NCBI RefSeq assembly: GCF_964253915.1
Contig: NZ_CAXUSG020000002.1
Span: 186,001 to 250,000 of the forward strand
Direction of reading: 5' to 3'
Length of the DNA stretch: 64,000 nt
Origin: Metarhizobium sp964253915
GTDB taxonomy: Bacteria > Pseudomonadota > Alphaproteobacteria > Rhizobiales > Rhizobiaceae
Shown: positions 42,612-51,882 of the stretch, in pieces
How positions within the stretch are numbered: the stretch's first letter is position 1
How the letters are laid out: each line of letters starts with the position of its first letter
Notes under the pieces: generated by a model
What the model was told of the DNA's origin: nothing
The model's database searches: none
Seen by the model: only the letters and a program-made list of their open reading frames with translations
Program-made: the position numbers and the translations under genes

Positions 42612-43292
42612 GTGCGATTGCTGCTGGTGGAGGACAACGAAGAGTTGGCGGATGGGCTGCTCGCGATTTTGCGCGGCAGTGGTTATGCCGTCGATGCCGT
42701 GCGTGACGGTCCTTCGGCGCTGGCGGCCGTGGCAGCCGAAAGTTTCGACCTCGTCGTGCTCGATCTCAACCTGCCGCATATGGACGGGCTGGAGGTCTTG
42801 AAAACCATCCGCCACAACCAGAACCGGGCTGCGGTCCTGATCCTCACCGCCCGCGGCGCGCCGGAAGAGCGGGTTCGCGGCCTCGATCTCGGCGCCGACG
42901 ATTATCTGACGAAACCCTTCGATGTCAGCGAACTGGAGGCGCGCATCCGCGTCCTCTTGCGGCGCCGGGCTGGATTGCGGGCATCGACGATGGAGTTCGG
43001 ACCGATGACGCTCGATCTGGTGTCGCGTGCCTTCTCCGTCTCCGGGTCGCCGATTGCCATTCCCACCCGCGAACGGGCGGTGCTGGAAACCCTGTTCCTG
43101 CGGGCCGGCAAAGTCGTCTCCAAGGAGGCGATCATGCAATCGCTGATCGGTTTCGACGAGGATCTGAGCACCAACGCCATCGAACAATATGTCAGTCGGT
43201 TAAGGCGACGTCTTGCCCCCTACGGGCTGACGGTCAAAACTGCCCGCGGCATCGGCTATTATGTCGATCGCGACGCGGAAGAGCGTTCATGA
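42612..43292 (+). CDS. tctD: Response regulator, TctD-like (OmpR family)
   Basis: A 226-residue response regulator with a receiver domain (acidic pair E7-D8, phospho-acceptor D51 in VVLDLNLPHMDG, K101 in LTKPFD) and a C-terminal OmpR-type winged helix (NAIEQYVSRLRRRL). The start is GTG at 42612; the fold begins at the first residues (MRLLLVEDNEELADG). It overlaps the histidine kinase gene by four bases. It likely activates tctCBA. Confidence 0.92.
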   Translation: MRLLLVEDNEELADGLLAILRGSGYAVDAVRDGPSALAAVAAESFDLVVLDLNLPHMDGLEVLKTIRHNQNRAAVLILTARGAPEERVRGLDLGADDYLTKPFDVSELEARIRVLLRRRAGLRASTMEFGPMTLDLVSRAFSVSGSPIAIPTRERAVLETLFLRAGKVVSKEAIMQSLIGFDEDLSTNAIEQYVSRLRRRLAPYGLTVKTARGIGYYVDRDAEERS

Positions 43293-44695
43293 TCCCGGAT
43301 TTCGGCCATTCTTTGCGCCGTCGCCTGCTGGCGTGGCTCTTGATCGCTACCATGATCATTGGCCTTGTTGCCTTGCTCGACACCTGGTCGGAAGCGGTGA
43401 AGACCGCGCGGTCCGTGTCCGACCGCGTGCTCGTCGGCTCGGCACTGGCCATCGCGGAGCGCGTGGTGGTGGGCGAAGACGGGGCGCTGGAGGTGGATAT
43501 CCCCTATGTAGCGCTGGAAATGCTGACATCGGCGGCCCAGGACCGCGTGTTCTACCGGGTGGACGGCCCGCCCGGCAGCTTCATCACCGGCTACCAGAAA
43601 CTGCCGGTCGCCGAAGCGCCGGCGGGACAGGCGACCGCTTATGCCGACGCCGATTTCCGCGGCGAGCCGATCCGGGTGGTGACGCTGCAGCGATCCGCCT
43701 CGACCGGTATCCGCTCGGTTCCTTTCGTCGTTACCGTTGCCGAGACGACGATCGCGCGCCGCCAGCTTTCCGAAACCATCCTTTTACATTCGGCGCTGCG
43801 CCTGATGCTGATGATCGCCGGCGCCGGCACGATCGCGTGGATTGCGGTCACCATGTCCTTGCGGCCGCTGAACCGGCTCGGAGAAGCGATTGCCCAGCGC
43901 AGCCCGGACGACCTGCATCCCATCGACGAGGCGGTGCCGAGCGAAGTCGAGGGGCTGGTCGATACCGTCAACTCGTTCATGGTGCGTCTCGAAGGGGCGC
44001 TGAAGGCGCTGCGCCAATTCACCGGCAATGCCAGCCATCAGTTGCGCACCCCGCTCGCGGTGGTGCGCACCCAGCTTGCGCTCGCCCAGCGCGCCCGCTC
44101 GCTGGAGGAGGCACAGGAGGCTGCGCGCAAGAGCGACCAGGCCGTTGCCCGTGCCGAGCGCATTCTGGTGCAGCTTCTGACGCTGGCGCGCCTTGATGCG
44201 GCGGCGACCGGCGGCAAGACCCTGCGCGATGTGATAGACCTGACGCGAACGGCGCAGGAGGCGACGGCCGAGCATGTACCAGCGGCGGCTGCCGCGGGTA
44301 TAGACCTGGGCTTTGAAGGCGCCGAAGAAGCACCCGTTTACGCCGAGCCGTTGCTGATCGGTGAATTGCTCGGTAATCTCATCGGCAATGCCATCGCATA
44401 TGCCGGCCAAGGTGCGGTAGTGACGGTGCGCTGCTTGCGCCAAGACACGACGGTGCGACTCGACGTTGAGGACAATGGGCCTGGCATCGCGCCGGATCGG
44501 CGCGGGGCGATGCTGACGCGTTTTGTCCGCGGCGCGCCGGAAGCGGAGAGAAGTGCGGGCACCGGGCTCGGCCTGCCTATCGTAGAGGAAATTGCCTCCC
44601 TCTACGGAGCTCGCGTTGCGCTGGAGGAAGGAGCCGGGGGCAAGGGTCTCAAGGTAACCGTGGTCTTCAATCTTGCTGTTCCGGTGCCGGTGTAG
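43289..44695 (+). CDS. tctE: Sensor histidine kinase, TctE-like
   Basis: A 468-residue membrane kinase. Helix 1 (LLAWLLIATMIIGLVALL, residues 14-31) and helix 2 (LMLMIAGAGTIAWIAVTMSL, 172-191) flank a periplasmic domain that looks like the 2CSK_N module of TctE. H250 in ASHQLRTPLA is the phospho-site; the ATPase has N in LLGNLIGNAI, DNGPGI and GTGLGLPIV. It senses tricarboxylates or the related imported solute. Confidence 0.92.
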   Translation: MIPDFGHSLRRRLLAWLLIATMIIGLVALLDTWSEAVKTARSVSDRVLVGSALAIAERVVVGEDGALEVDIPYVALEMLTSAAQDRVFYRVDGPPGSFITGYQKLPVAEAPAGQATAYADADFRGEPIRVVTLQRSASTGIRSVPFVVTVAETTIARRQLSETILLHSALRLMLMIAGAGTIAWIAVTMSLRPLNRLGEAIAQRSPDDLHPIDEAVPSEVEGLVDTVNSFMVRLEGALKALRQFTGNASHQLRTPLAVVRTQLALAQRARSLEEAQEAARKSDQAVARAERILVQLLTLARLDAAATGGKTLRDVIDLTRTAQEATAEHVPAAAAAGIDLGFEGAEEAPVYAEPLLIGELLGNLIGNAIAYAGQGAVVTVRCLRQDTTVRLDVEDNGPGIAPDRRGAMLTRFVRGAPEAERSAGTGLGLPIVEEIASLYGARVALEEGAGGKGLKVTVVFNLAVPVPV

Positions 44696-44774
44696 ACGTC
44701 GGTAAACGCGATTTTTTGAGGGGAGCCAAGAAGAGTGCGTTGCCACGGATCGGCTGCTCTCTCAGCAATTCCAA

Positions 44775-44984
44775 TCAATAATGCGGTGGGCGGGTGACGG
44801 GTATCGCCTCGTGCGACTGCTCTTCCAGCGTCAAGAAACGCTCGGTCAGCACGGCAAGTTTTGCCCGTGTCTGCTCGACGACTTTCCACTGCTCGGTGAG
44901 CTGGTCCGACAGTTCCTCGATCGTCTTGGCCTGATGGGCCAGCAATTCTTCCAGCCTTGTGATGCGGTTTTCTTCGTCAGACAT
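44775..44984 (-). CDS. slyX: SlyX family protein
   Basis: A 69-residue coiled-coil protein with the SlyX pattern: RITRLEELLAHQAKTIEELSDQLTEQWKVVEQ, then ending RPPHY, the family's conserved C-terminus. The ATG at 44984 has GGAAGGA six bases upstream. The function of SlyX is unknown. It is divergent from the HU gene across 190 bp. Confidence 0.9.
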   Translation of the reverse strand: MSDEENRITRLEELLAHQAKTIEELSDQLTEQWKVVEQTRAKLAVLTERFLTLEEQSHEAIPVTRPPHY

Positions 44985-45174
44985 GATCATTCCTTCCGTC
45001 GCCGCGCGATCAATCGCTGCACGAAACTTCCCTGTCAAGCTGGCGATGTGCCGCCAAAATCGCATAAACGCCTGTGGATAGCGCCGGAATATAAGAAAAA
45101 CATTGATTGCCGACGATGACAATTGCCGGGGTCGCTGTCATGGAATCCGGATCAGCAATACGAGGAACGCTACA

Positions 45175-45453
45175 ATGACAACCACGAATGAAATCGCGGA
45201 CAAGATCGCTGCCGACAACGGCCTCACCAAAGTTCAGGCAAAAGGCATCGTCGAAGCGGTTTTCAAGGCAATCACGGATGCCGCAACTGCAGGCGCCGAA
45301 ACGTCCATCCCCGGCTTCGGCAAGTTCAAGGTGAAGTCGACCCCCGAGCGCGAAGGCCGCAACCCCTCCACGGGCGAAAAGGTCAAGATCGCTGCCGCCA
45401 CCAAGCTCGGCTTCACGCCAGCCAAGGCTCTCAAGGACGCACTGAACAAGTAA
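45175..45453 (+). CDS. HU family DNA-binding protein
   Basis: A 92-residue nucleoid protein. The N-terminal helices (ADKIAADNGLTKVQAKGIVEAVF) dimerise, and the beta arm has the HU signature PGFGKFKVKSTPEREGRNPSTGEKV. It is somewhat diverged from the usual HupB (start MTTTNEIADKI), so it may be one of several HU paralogues. Confidence 0.95.
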   Translation: MTTTNEIADKIAADNGLTKVQAKGIVEAVFKAITDAATAGAETSIPGFGKFKVKSTPEREGRNPSTGEKVKIAAATKLGFTPAKALKDALNK

Positions 45454-45492
45454 GCGTGATCACGCCTGGTCAAGCAGGCTTGAAGAACAAGA

Positions 45493-45518
45493 GGACGGCG
45501 CGAGATCCATCGCCGTCC
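45493..45518. terminator. Hairpin between convergent HU and selO genes
   Basis: GGACGGCG and CGCCGTCC form an 8-bp stem around a 10-base loop, 39 bases after the HU stop codon and just before the selO stop. No T-tract follows. Confidence 0.5.
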
Positions 45519-45531
45519 CCTGCCCCTCGGT

Positions 45532-47034
45532 TCAGGTGCCGCAGAACGTCCTGAGCACGCGTTCGTCGTCGCGTGGCGGCGTTGCCAGATCGCCATCCTC
45601 GGCACGCTGGTCGAACGGATGGGCAAGCGCATCGACCAAACGCCCGAAGACGGAAAAATCACCAGCGGTCCCGGCGGCAATCGCCTGTTCGATGCGGTGA
45701 TTTCGGGGAATGAGGAACGGGTTGACGGCGCGCATCGCCCGTTGCCGCTCTTGCGGTTCACCCGGCTCTCGTGCCAGCCGCTCCCGCCACTGCCCGACCC
45801 AGTTGTCATACAAAGCCGCATCGGTGAATTGTGCCCTCGCCCGCGTGTCGTCGCCGGCTGCAGCGTCACAGAGACCCCGGAATGTCAGCGTAAAATCGGC
45901 CGCGCCGCGATGCATGGCATCGAGCAGCGATTCGATCAGTGCCGCATCGCCATCCTCGCTGGTTTGAAGACCGATCTTGGCGCGCATGCGCAGCAGCCAT
46001 TGCGCCTGGTAGAGATGGGCAAAGCCGATGACCTGATCGTTGGCGATCTCGACGGCCTTGTCGATATCCGGATCGAGCAGCGGCAGGAAGGTTTCCGCAA
46101 GCCGCGCCAGGTTCCATTGCGCCACGGCGGGTTGGTTGCGATAGGCGTAGCGGCCGGAATGGTCGATCGAGCTGAACACCTTGGCCGGATCGTAGGCATC
46201 GAGAAAGGCGCAGGGGCCGAAATCGATCGTTTCGCCGGAAACCGTCATGTTGTCTGTGTTCATCACCCCATGGATGAAGCCGACGGACATCCACCGGGCG
46301 ATGAGCGCCGCCTGCCGCTCGATGATCGCCTGCAGCAATGCGGCAGCCGGATTTTCCGCTTCGGCGACGGCAGGATAATGGCGACGGATGACGTAATCCG
46401 CCAGCCGCTGCAGTCCCTCGACATCGCCGCGCGCCGCAAAGAACTGGAACGTGCCGACACGGATATGGCTGGCAGCCACACGGGTAAAGACCGCCCCCGG
46501 CAGCACCGTCTCGCGGTAGACCTGGTCGCCGGTGAGCACGGCCGCCAGCGCCCGCGTCGAGGGAATGCCGAGCGCATGCATGGCTTCGCTGACGATGTAT
46601 TCGCGCAGCACCGGGCCAAGCGCCGCACGGCCATCGCCACGGCGGGAAAACGGCGTCGGGCCGCCACCTTTCAGCTGGATGTCGCGGCGCACGCCGTTGC
46701 GGTCAACCACCTCGCCGAGCAGGATCGCCCGTCCATCGCCAAGCTGCGGCACGAACTGGCCAAACTGGTGTCCGGCATAGGCCATGGCGATCGGTTCCGC
46801 GCCCGGCGGAAGTTCTTGTCCGGCAAAGATCGCCGCTCCCACCGGACCGTCCAAGGCATCGGCCTGCAGGCCGAGCTCAGCCGCGAGGTCGCGATTGAAA
46901 CGAATCATCGTCGGCGCCTTGGCCGCCGATGGTTGCTGGCGCAGCTGGAAAGGTGCCGGCAGCCGGGCATAACTATTGTCGAAGGGGAAAAGCGGAAGCG
47001 TCGAAGCCGCCGTCTCGGAAGGTCTGGTGGTCAT
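45532..47034 (-). CDS. selO: SelO family protein adenylyltransferase
   Basis: A 500-residue pseudokinase of the SelO/YdiU family, which attaches AMP to hydroxyl groups of proteins and acts in redox homeostasis. Visible motifs: LPLFPFDNSYARLPAPF at the N-terminus, AMAYAGHQFGQFVPQLGDGRAILLGE, the lysine in IQLKGGGPTPFSRRGDGRA, and GVMNTDNMTVSGETIDFGPCAFLD with the metal-binding N and D. The C-terminus ends CGT, the cysteine that is selenocysteine in animals. ATG 47034 is used; a TTG at 47043 is less likely. Confidence 0.95.
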   Translation of the reverse strand: MTTRPSETAASTLPLFPFDNSYARLPAPFQLRQQPSAAKAPTMIRFNRDLAAELGLQADALDGPVGAAIFAGQELPPGAEPIAMAYAGHQFGQFVPQLGDGRAILLGEVVDRNGVRRDIQLKGGGPTPFSRRGDGRAALGPVLREYIVSEAMHALGIPSTRALAAVLTGDQVYRETVLPGAVFTRVAASHIRVGTFQFFAARGDVEGLQRLADYVIRRHYPAVAEAENPAAALLQAIIERQAALIARWMSVGFIHGVMNTDNMTVSGETIDFGPCAFLDAYDPAKVFSSIDHSGRYAYRNQPAVAQWNLARLAETFLPLLDPDIDKAVEIANDQVIGFAHLYQAQWLLRMRAKIGLQTSEDGDAALIESLLDAMHRGAADFTLTFRGLCDAAAGDDTRARAQFTDAALYDNWVGQWRERLAREPGEPQERQRAMRAVNPFLIPRNHRIEQAIAAGTAGDFSVFGRLVDALAHPFDQRAEDGDLATPPRDDERVLRTFCGT

Positions 47035-47149
47035 TGTCACCAACTCGTGCAGGTTTCAGGCCGTTTGTATAGCAGCCGCAACCGGCAGCATAAACTGCAA
47101 ACGAACCAGCGGCATCACGGTTCCGTGTGCCACTGCCGATATTGACCGT

Positions 47150-47620
47150 TCAGGCGGTGTGTGCGGACTGCGGTGCGCGTGCGGTCGGTGCAGCCGAGAA
47201 ATTGCCGTCGTTTTCGACGAACTGCTCGAGTGTCATATTGTCGAGAATCGAGGCAATGGCGTCGCGGACATCCGTCATCGAGCGGCGGACTTCGCAACGT
47301 TCGGGATCGGCGCAGTCGTCACAGACTTCGAAAGCGGTGCGGCTGGCGCAGCGGATCGGGGCCAGCGGACCGTCGAGCGTGCGAATGACCTGGCCGATGT
47401 GGATTTCCGATGCGGGGCGCGAGAGCGAATAGCCGCCGCCCGGTCCCTTCTTGGAGCGCAGGATTCCGGCGTTGCGCAGTTCCAGCAGAATGGCGTCGAG
47501 AAACTTCTTCGGGATATTGTTGCGCGTGGCGATTTCCGTGATGAAAGCGGTTTCGCCAGGATTGAGTTGGGCCAGATCGACCAGAGCCTTCAGCCCGTAT
47601 TTTCCTTTTTTCGTCAGCAT
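47150..47620 (-). CDS. Rrf2 family Fe-S-type regulator
   Basis: A 156-residue Rrf2-type repressor. The winged HTH is at residues 1-70 (AFITEIATRNNIPKKFLDAILLELRNAGIL, RSKKGPGGGYSLSRPA). Four cysteines lie in the mid-region (C91, C100, C103, C109), the spacing expected for an iron-sulfur cluster as in IscR or RirA-like proteins. The N-terminus MLTKKGKYGLKALVDLA differs from rhizobial RirA. It is divergent from the cysPTWA operon, so it may control sulfate uptake or cysteine supply. The C-terminal tail is alanine rich. Confidence 0.86.
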   Translation of the reverse strand: MLTKKGKYGLKALVDLAQLNPGETAFITEIATRNNIPKKFLDAILLELRNAGILRSKKGPGGGYSLSRPASEIHIGQVIRTLDGPLAPIRCASRTAFEVCDDCADPERCEVRRSMTDVRDAIASILDNMTLEQFVENDGNFSAAPTARAPQSAHTA

Positions 47621-48024
47621 GACAATTCGCTTTTCCCGGAAGGCATAAATGGCGCGCGGACCGTCAGAAACGGTACGGAATGCGTAAACTGCTGGAGATG
47701 ACCATTGCCGTTGAATTATGGCGGAAATAGCCCTCTGACCGACAGGCTACAAGGGAATAATTCACAAGTTGCATAGTTTTTATGATCAACATGAAATATG
47801 TCGTGAAAATCCCCGTTTTTCCCGGCTTTTCTCATCGGAATCCCGCCGCCGCTTCCTGTCGCCTTGCCGCCGTGGCGCAGAAGCCGATTTACTTCCAGGC
47901 AATTGGATTTAAGAATGGGCCGAGATAGGGCATCCTATTCTAAAGGTTTTCCTTCATCGGAAACGTTCTGCGTTACCTAACACCATAGATTTGATAGAGT
48001 TTAGGCACAACAAAGGAGGTATCG
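47621..48024. promoter_or_regulatory. Divergent control region between Rrf2 gene and cysP
   Basis: This 404-bp gap has no gene. It contains an AT-rich centre (about 47755-47810) and the palindrome ATAGG-GCAT-CCTAT at 47925-47938, about 90 bases before cysP. A strong ribosome site AAAGGAGG precedes cysP. No further motif is recognised with confidence. Confidence 0.4.
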
Positions 48025-49050
48025 ATGAACAAAACGAGGGTCACGCGGCTTCTGGCTGCCGCTGTTCTTGCCGGCGCTCTTCAGGTGGGAGGCTTGGTCT
48101 CCGCCTTTGCCGACCAGACAATCCTGAACGTGTCCTACGATCCGACTCGGGAACTGTACAAGGACTTCAACAACGCCTTTGCAGAAAAGTGGAAGGCCGA
48201 TACCGGCGAGACGCTGACGATCCAGACCTCCCATGGCGGTTCGGGCAAGCAGGCGCGTTCGGTCATCGACGGTCTTGAGGCCGATGTCGTCACCCTGGCG
48301 CTTGAGGCCGACATCAATGCCATCGCCAAGGAAACCGGCAAGATCCCGGCGGACTGGAAGGCCAAATTCGAAAACAACAGTGCGCCATACACGTCGACGA
48401 TCGTTTTCCTTGTCCGCAAGGGCAATCCGAAGGGCATCAAGGACTGGGGCGACCTGGTGAAGGACGATGTCCAGGTGATCACGCCGAACCCGAAGACCTC
48501 GGGCGGCGCACGCTGGAACGTGCTGGCGGCCTGGGCCTGGGCACGTCAGGCCAACGGCGGCGACGATGCCAAGGCGCAGGAATATGTGACGCAACTGTTC
48601 AAACATGTGCCGGTGCTGGATACCGGTGCGCGCGGCTCGACCACGACCTTCGTCCAGCGCGGACTGGGTGACGTCCTGCTCGCGTGGGAAAACGAAGCCT
48701 ATCTGTCGCTTGCCGAACTTGGCCCGGACCAGTTCGAGATCGTGACGCCGTCCGTTTCGATCAAGGCTGAACCGCCGGTGGCGCTTGTCGACGGCAATGT
48801 CGATGCCAAGGGGACCCGCAAGGTGGCTGAGGCCTATCTGCAGTATCTGTACTCCGACGTCGGGCAGAAGCTGGCCGCGAAGCACTACTACCGTCCCTAC
48901 AAGCCCGAACTGGCTGACAAGGAAGACGTGGCCCGCTTCGGCGAAGTCAAGCTTGCGACCATCGAGGAGTTCGGTGGCTGGGCCGAGGCGCAGCCGAAGT
49001 TCTTCGGCGACGGCGGTATCTTCGATCAGATCTACAAGCCGGGACAATAA
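48025..49050 (+). CDS. cysP: Sulfate/thiosulfate-binding periplasmic protein
   Basis: A 341-residue binding protein of the Sbp/CysP family with a signal peptide (MNKTRVTRLLAAAVLAGALQVGGLVSAFA). The family signature is seen: LNVSYDPTRELYKDFNNAF, then IQTSHGGSGKQARSVIDGLEADVVTLAL. Whether the better name is sbp or cysP cannot be decided. It is first in an operon with cysT, cysW and cysA. Confidence 0.93.
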   Translation: MNKTRVTRLLAAAVLAGALQVGGLVSAFADQTILNVSYDPTRELYKDFNNAFAEKWKADTGETLTIQTSHGGSGKQARSVIDGLEADVVTLALEADINAIAKETGKIPADWKAKFENNSAPYTSTIVFLVRKGNPKGIKDWGDLVKDDVQVITPNPKTSGGARWNVLAAWAWARQANGGDDAKAQEYVTQLFKHVPVLDTGARGSTTTFVQRGLGDVLLAWENEAYLSLAELGPDQFEIVTPSVSIKAEPPVALVDGNVDAKGTRKVAEAYLQYLYSDVGQKLAAKHYYRPYKPELADKEDVARFGEVKLATIEEFGGWAEAQPKFFGDGGIFDQIYKPGQ

Positions 49051-49056
49051 GACTGC

Positions 49057-49914
49057 ATGAACACACAGACCCGCAAGGCATGGCGGATCAGACAGCCGAG
49101 CGTCATCCCAGGATTTGGGTTGGCGCTCGGCGTTACTCTGTTTTGGCTCACCCTCATCATTCTCATCCCACTCACCGGCCTGCTCATCCGCTCCAGCGCA
49201 CTTGGGGCGGCAAATTTCTGGGCGCTGGCAACCGATCCGCGCACGCTGAACGCGTTGCGGGTGTCCTTCGGCACGGCGTTCGCCGCGGCTCTGGTCAACG
49301 TGATCTTCGGTATCGTGCTCGCCTGGGTGCTGGTACGCTACAGCTTTCCGGGCAAACGCATCATCGACGCGATGGTCGACCTGCCCTTCGCACTGCCGAC
49401 GGCGGTGGCTGGTATTGCGCTGACCACGCTTTATGCGCCCAATGGCTGGATCGGCCAGTGGCTGACGCCGCTTGGCATCAAGGTGGCGTTTACACCTGTC
49501 GGCATCACCATAGCCCTGATCTTCATCGGCCTGCCGTTCGTCGTGCGCACGGTGCAGCCGATCATGGAAGAAATCGACCGTGAGGTGGAAGAAGCGGCTG
49601 CAACGCTGGGCGCCACGCGGTTCCAGACGATTTCGCGCGTGCTGCTGCCGGGCCTGACGCCGGCGGTGCTGACCGGTTTTGCGCTCGCCTTTGCCCGCGG
49701 GGTCGGTGAATACGGTTCGGTCATCTTCATCGCCGGCAACCTGCCCTATGTTTCGGAAATCGCCCCGCTTCTCATCGTCATCCGGCTGGAGGAGTTCAAC
49801 TATCCCGCGGCGACGGCGATTGCCGCAGTCATGCTCTTGATTTCCTTCATGATGCTGCTGGTCATCAATCTCATCCAGAGCTGGAGCCGAAGGAGGTATG
49901 GTTATGGCGCATGA
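49057..49914 (+). CDS. cysT: Sulfate ABC transporter permease CysT
   Basis: A 285-residue permease with six predicted helices. PGFGLALGVTLFWLTLIILIPLTGL at the N-terminus, AWVLVRYSFPGKRIIDAMVDLPFALPTAVAGIALTTLY, and the EAA loop EEAAATLGATRFQTISRVLLPGLTP identify the CysT/CysU subunit. It overlaps cysW by 11 bp. Confidence 0.93.
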   Translation: MNTQTRKAWRIRQPSVIPGFGLALGVTLFWLTLIILIPLTGLLIRSSALGAANFWALATDPRTLNALRVSFGTAFAAALVNVIFGIVLAWVLVRYSFPGKRIIDAMVDLPFALPTAVAGIALTTLYAPNGWIGQWLTPLGIKVAFTPVGITIALIFIGLPFVVRTVQPIMEEIDREVEEAAATLGATRFQTISRVLLPGLTPAVLTGFALAFARGVGEYGSVIFIAGNLPYVSEIAPLLIVIRLEEFNYPAATAIAAVMLLISFMMLLVINLIQSWSRRRYGYGA

Positions 49915-50785
49915 TACCTCTCAACCGCATCAGCGGCTTGCCCGAGTCGGCAAGGCGACGACCGAGAAGCCGGCGGCCCGCTGGACGCTGATCGCGATCT
50001 CGCTGCTGTTCCTGCTCTTGATGCTGTTCCTGCCGCTGACGGCTGTCTTCGTCGAAGCGTTCCGCAAGGGTGCATTCGCCTTCATCGAAGCGCTCGGCGA
50101 TCCCGAAACATTTTCGGCAATCCGCCTCACTCTGCTCGTTGCCGGCATCGCCGTGCCGCTCAACCTGGTGTTCGGCATTGCCGCCGCCTGGGCGATCGCC
50201 AAGTTCGAATTCAAGGGCAAGGCGTTCCTGACGACGCTCATCGATCTGCCCTTTTCCGTTTCGCCGGTGATCTCGGGCCTGGTCTTCGTGTTGCTGTTCG
50301 GCTCGCATAGCGTTCTCGGACCCTTCCTGCAGAGCTACGGCATCAAGATCCTGTTTGCCGTGCCGGGGCTGGTGCTTGCCACCGTCTTCGTCACCTTTCC
50401 CTTCGTCGCCCGCGAACTCATCCCGCTGATGCAGGAACAGGGAACGGCAGACGAGGAGGCGGCCCTTTCGCTCGGGGCCAGCGGTTGGCAGACCTTCTGG
50501 TACGTCACCCTGCCGAACATCAAGTGGGGCCTGCTCTATGGTGTGTTGCTCTGCAACGCCCGTGCCATGGGCGAGTTCGGCGCGGTGTCGGTGGTCTCAG
50601 GCCATATCCGTGGCCAGACGAATACGATGCCGCTGCAGGTGGAAATCCTCTATAACGAGTATAATTTCGTCGCCGCTTTCGCCGTCGCGACACTGCTGGC
50701 CCTGCTTGCGCTGGTCACGCTCGTGCTCAAGACATTGCTGGAAATGCGTTACAGCGCAGAAATCGCAGCCAGCCGGCGCCACTGA
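49904..50785 (+). CDS. cysW: Sulfate ABC transporter permease CysW
   Basis: A 293-residue permease, companion of CysT. It shows LFLLLMLFLPLTAVFVEAFRKG, PFSVSPVISGLVFVLLFG and the EAA loop EAALSLGASGWQTFWYVTLPNIKWG. AGGAGG lies seven bases before the ATG at 49904 and only one before the ATG at 49898, so I use 49904. Confidence 0.93.
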   Translation: MAHDTSQPHQRLARVGKATTEKPAARWTLIAISLLFLLLMLFLPLTAVFVEAFRKGAFAFIEALGDPETFSAIRLTLLVAGIAVPLNLVFGIAAAWAIAKFEFKGKAFLTTLIDLPFSVSPVISGLVFVLLFGSHSVLGPFLQSYGIKILFAVPGLVLATVFVTFPFVARELIPLMQEQGTADEEAALSLGASGWQTFWYVTLPNIKWGLLYGVLLCNARAMGEFGAVSVVSGHIRGQTNTMPLQVEILYNEYNFVAAFAVATLLALLALVTLVLKTLLEMRYSAEIAASRRH

Positions 50786-50796
50786 AAGGTTTTTGA

Positions 50797-51837
50797 ATGG
50801 AAGTTCGCGTTGAAAAGCTGCGCAAGGAATTCGAGCGCTTTCCGGCCCTGCATCATGTTTCGCTCGACATACGTTCGGGCGAGCTGATCGCATTGCTCGG
50901 CCCCTCCGGTTCGGGCAAGACCACGTTGCTCCGGTTGATCGCCGGGCTGGAGGCGCCGACCGAAGGCAAGATCTTTTTCGGTGAGCAGGATGCCTCCTAC
51001 AAATCGGTGCAGGAGCGCAATATCGGTTTCGTTTTCCAGCATTATGCCCTGTTCCGGCATATGACGGTGTTGGAAAACGTCTCTTTCGGCTTGAAGATTC
51101 GCCCCGCCAGCCGCCGCCCGGCAGCGGCGGAGATCAAGAAACGGGCGCTGGAATTGCTGGAGCTCGTCCAGCTTTCCGGCCTTGAAAAGCGTTACCCTGC
51201 CCAGCTTTCGGGCGGCCAGCGGCAGCGTGTGGCGCTGGCCCGCGCCATGGCGGTAGAACCCAACGTGCTGTTGCTCGATGAGCCTTTTGGCGCGCTTGAT
51301 GCCCAGGTGCGCAAGGACCTGCGCAAATGGCTGCGCGAGATCCACGACCAGACAGGGCACACGACCGTGTTCGTGACGCATGACCAGGAAGAGGCGCTGG
51401 AGCTTGCCGATCGCATCGTCGTCATGAGCCAGGGCCGTATCGAGCAGGTCGGCACGCCGGATGAGGTCTACGACAGCCCGAATTCGCCGTTCGTTTTCGG
51501 CTTCATCGGCCAGTCCAACTGTCTCAAGGTGCGTATTTCCAATCACGATGTCTGGTTCGAGGACCGGCTGATCGGTGTGTCGGCACCCGGAGAGCGGGAA
51601 GGCGAAGCGCTCCTGTACTTCCGCCCCCACGACATCGAGATCCTGGAAGGTGGCGACGGCTGCCTGGCCGGCGTGGTGGCGTCGTCGCGGCGCGTGGCTG
51701 GTACGCGGCATGTCGAAGTCGATGTCGGCAATGGCCACAATCCGGTGGAAATCGAGCTGCCGCCGGAAAAGGCGGCCGGCATCGATCGCAGCCGGATCGC
51801 CTTCCGTCCGACCAAGTGGAAGATCTTCAGGCCCTGA
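50797..51837 (+). CDS. cysA: Sulfate ABC transporter ATP-binding protein CysA
   Basis: A 346-residue ATPase. Walker A GPSGSGKTT, signature LSGGQRQRVALARAMA, Walker B VLLLDEPFGALDAQ, H-loop VFVTHDQEEALE. The C-terminal TOBE domain (FIGQSNCLKVRI, then LYFRPHDIEIL) is typical of CysA. It closes the cysPTWA operon and energises sulfate and thiosulfate import. Confidence 0.95.
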   Translation: MEVRVEKLRKEFERFPALHHVSLDIRSGELIALLGPSGSGKTTLLRLIAGLEAPTEGKIFFGEQDASYKSVQERNIGFVFQHYALFRHMTVLENVSFGLKIRPASRRPAAAEIKKRALELLELVQLSGLEKRYPAQLSGGQRQRVALARAMAVEPNVLLLDEPFGALDAQVRKDLRKWLREIHDQTGHTTVFVTHDQEEALELADRIVVMSQGRIEQVGTPDEVYDSPNSPFVFGFIGQSNCLKVRISNHDVWFEDRLIGVSAPGEREGEALLYFRPHDIEILEGGDGCLAGVVASSRRVAGTRHVEVDVGNGHNPVEIELPPEKAAGIDRSRIAFRPTKWKIFRP

Positions 51838-51847
51838 TCTGCCGTGT

Positions 51848-51882
51848 CGCCCCGGTCGCGTTCAGAGAACCCGGCCGGGGCG
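51848..51882. terminator. Hairpin between convergent cysA and deacylase genes
   Basis: CGCCCCGG and CCGGGGCG can form an 8-bp stem. The 3' half overlaps the last codons of the deacylase gene, whose stop codon lies in the loop. Position between convergent genes suggests termination; there is no T-tract. Confidence 0.45.

Noticed and set aside
47150..47620. Assignment of the Rrf2 gene as rirA
   Set aside because: The N-terminus and HTH differ from rhizobial RirA and the neighbour is the sulfate transporter, so only the family name is used.
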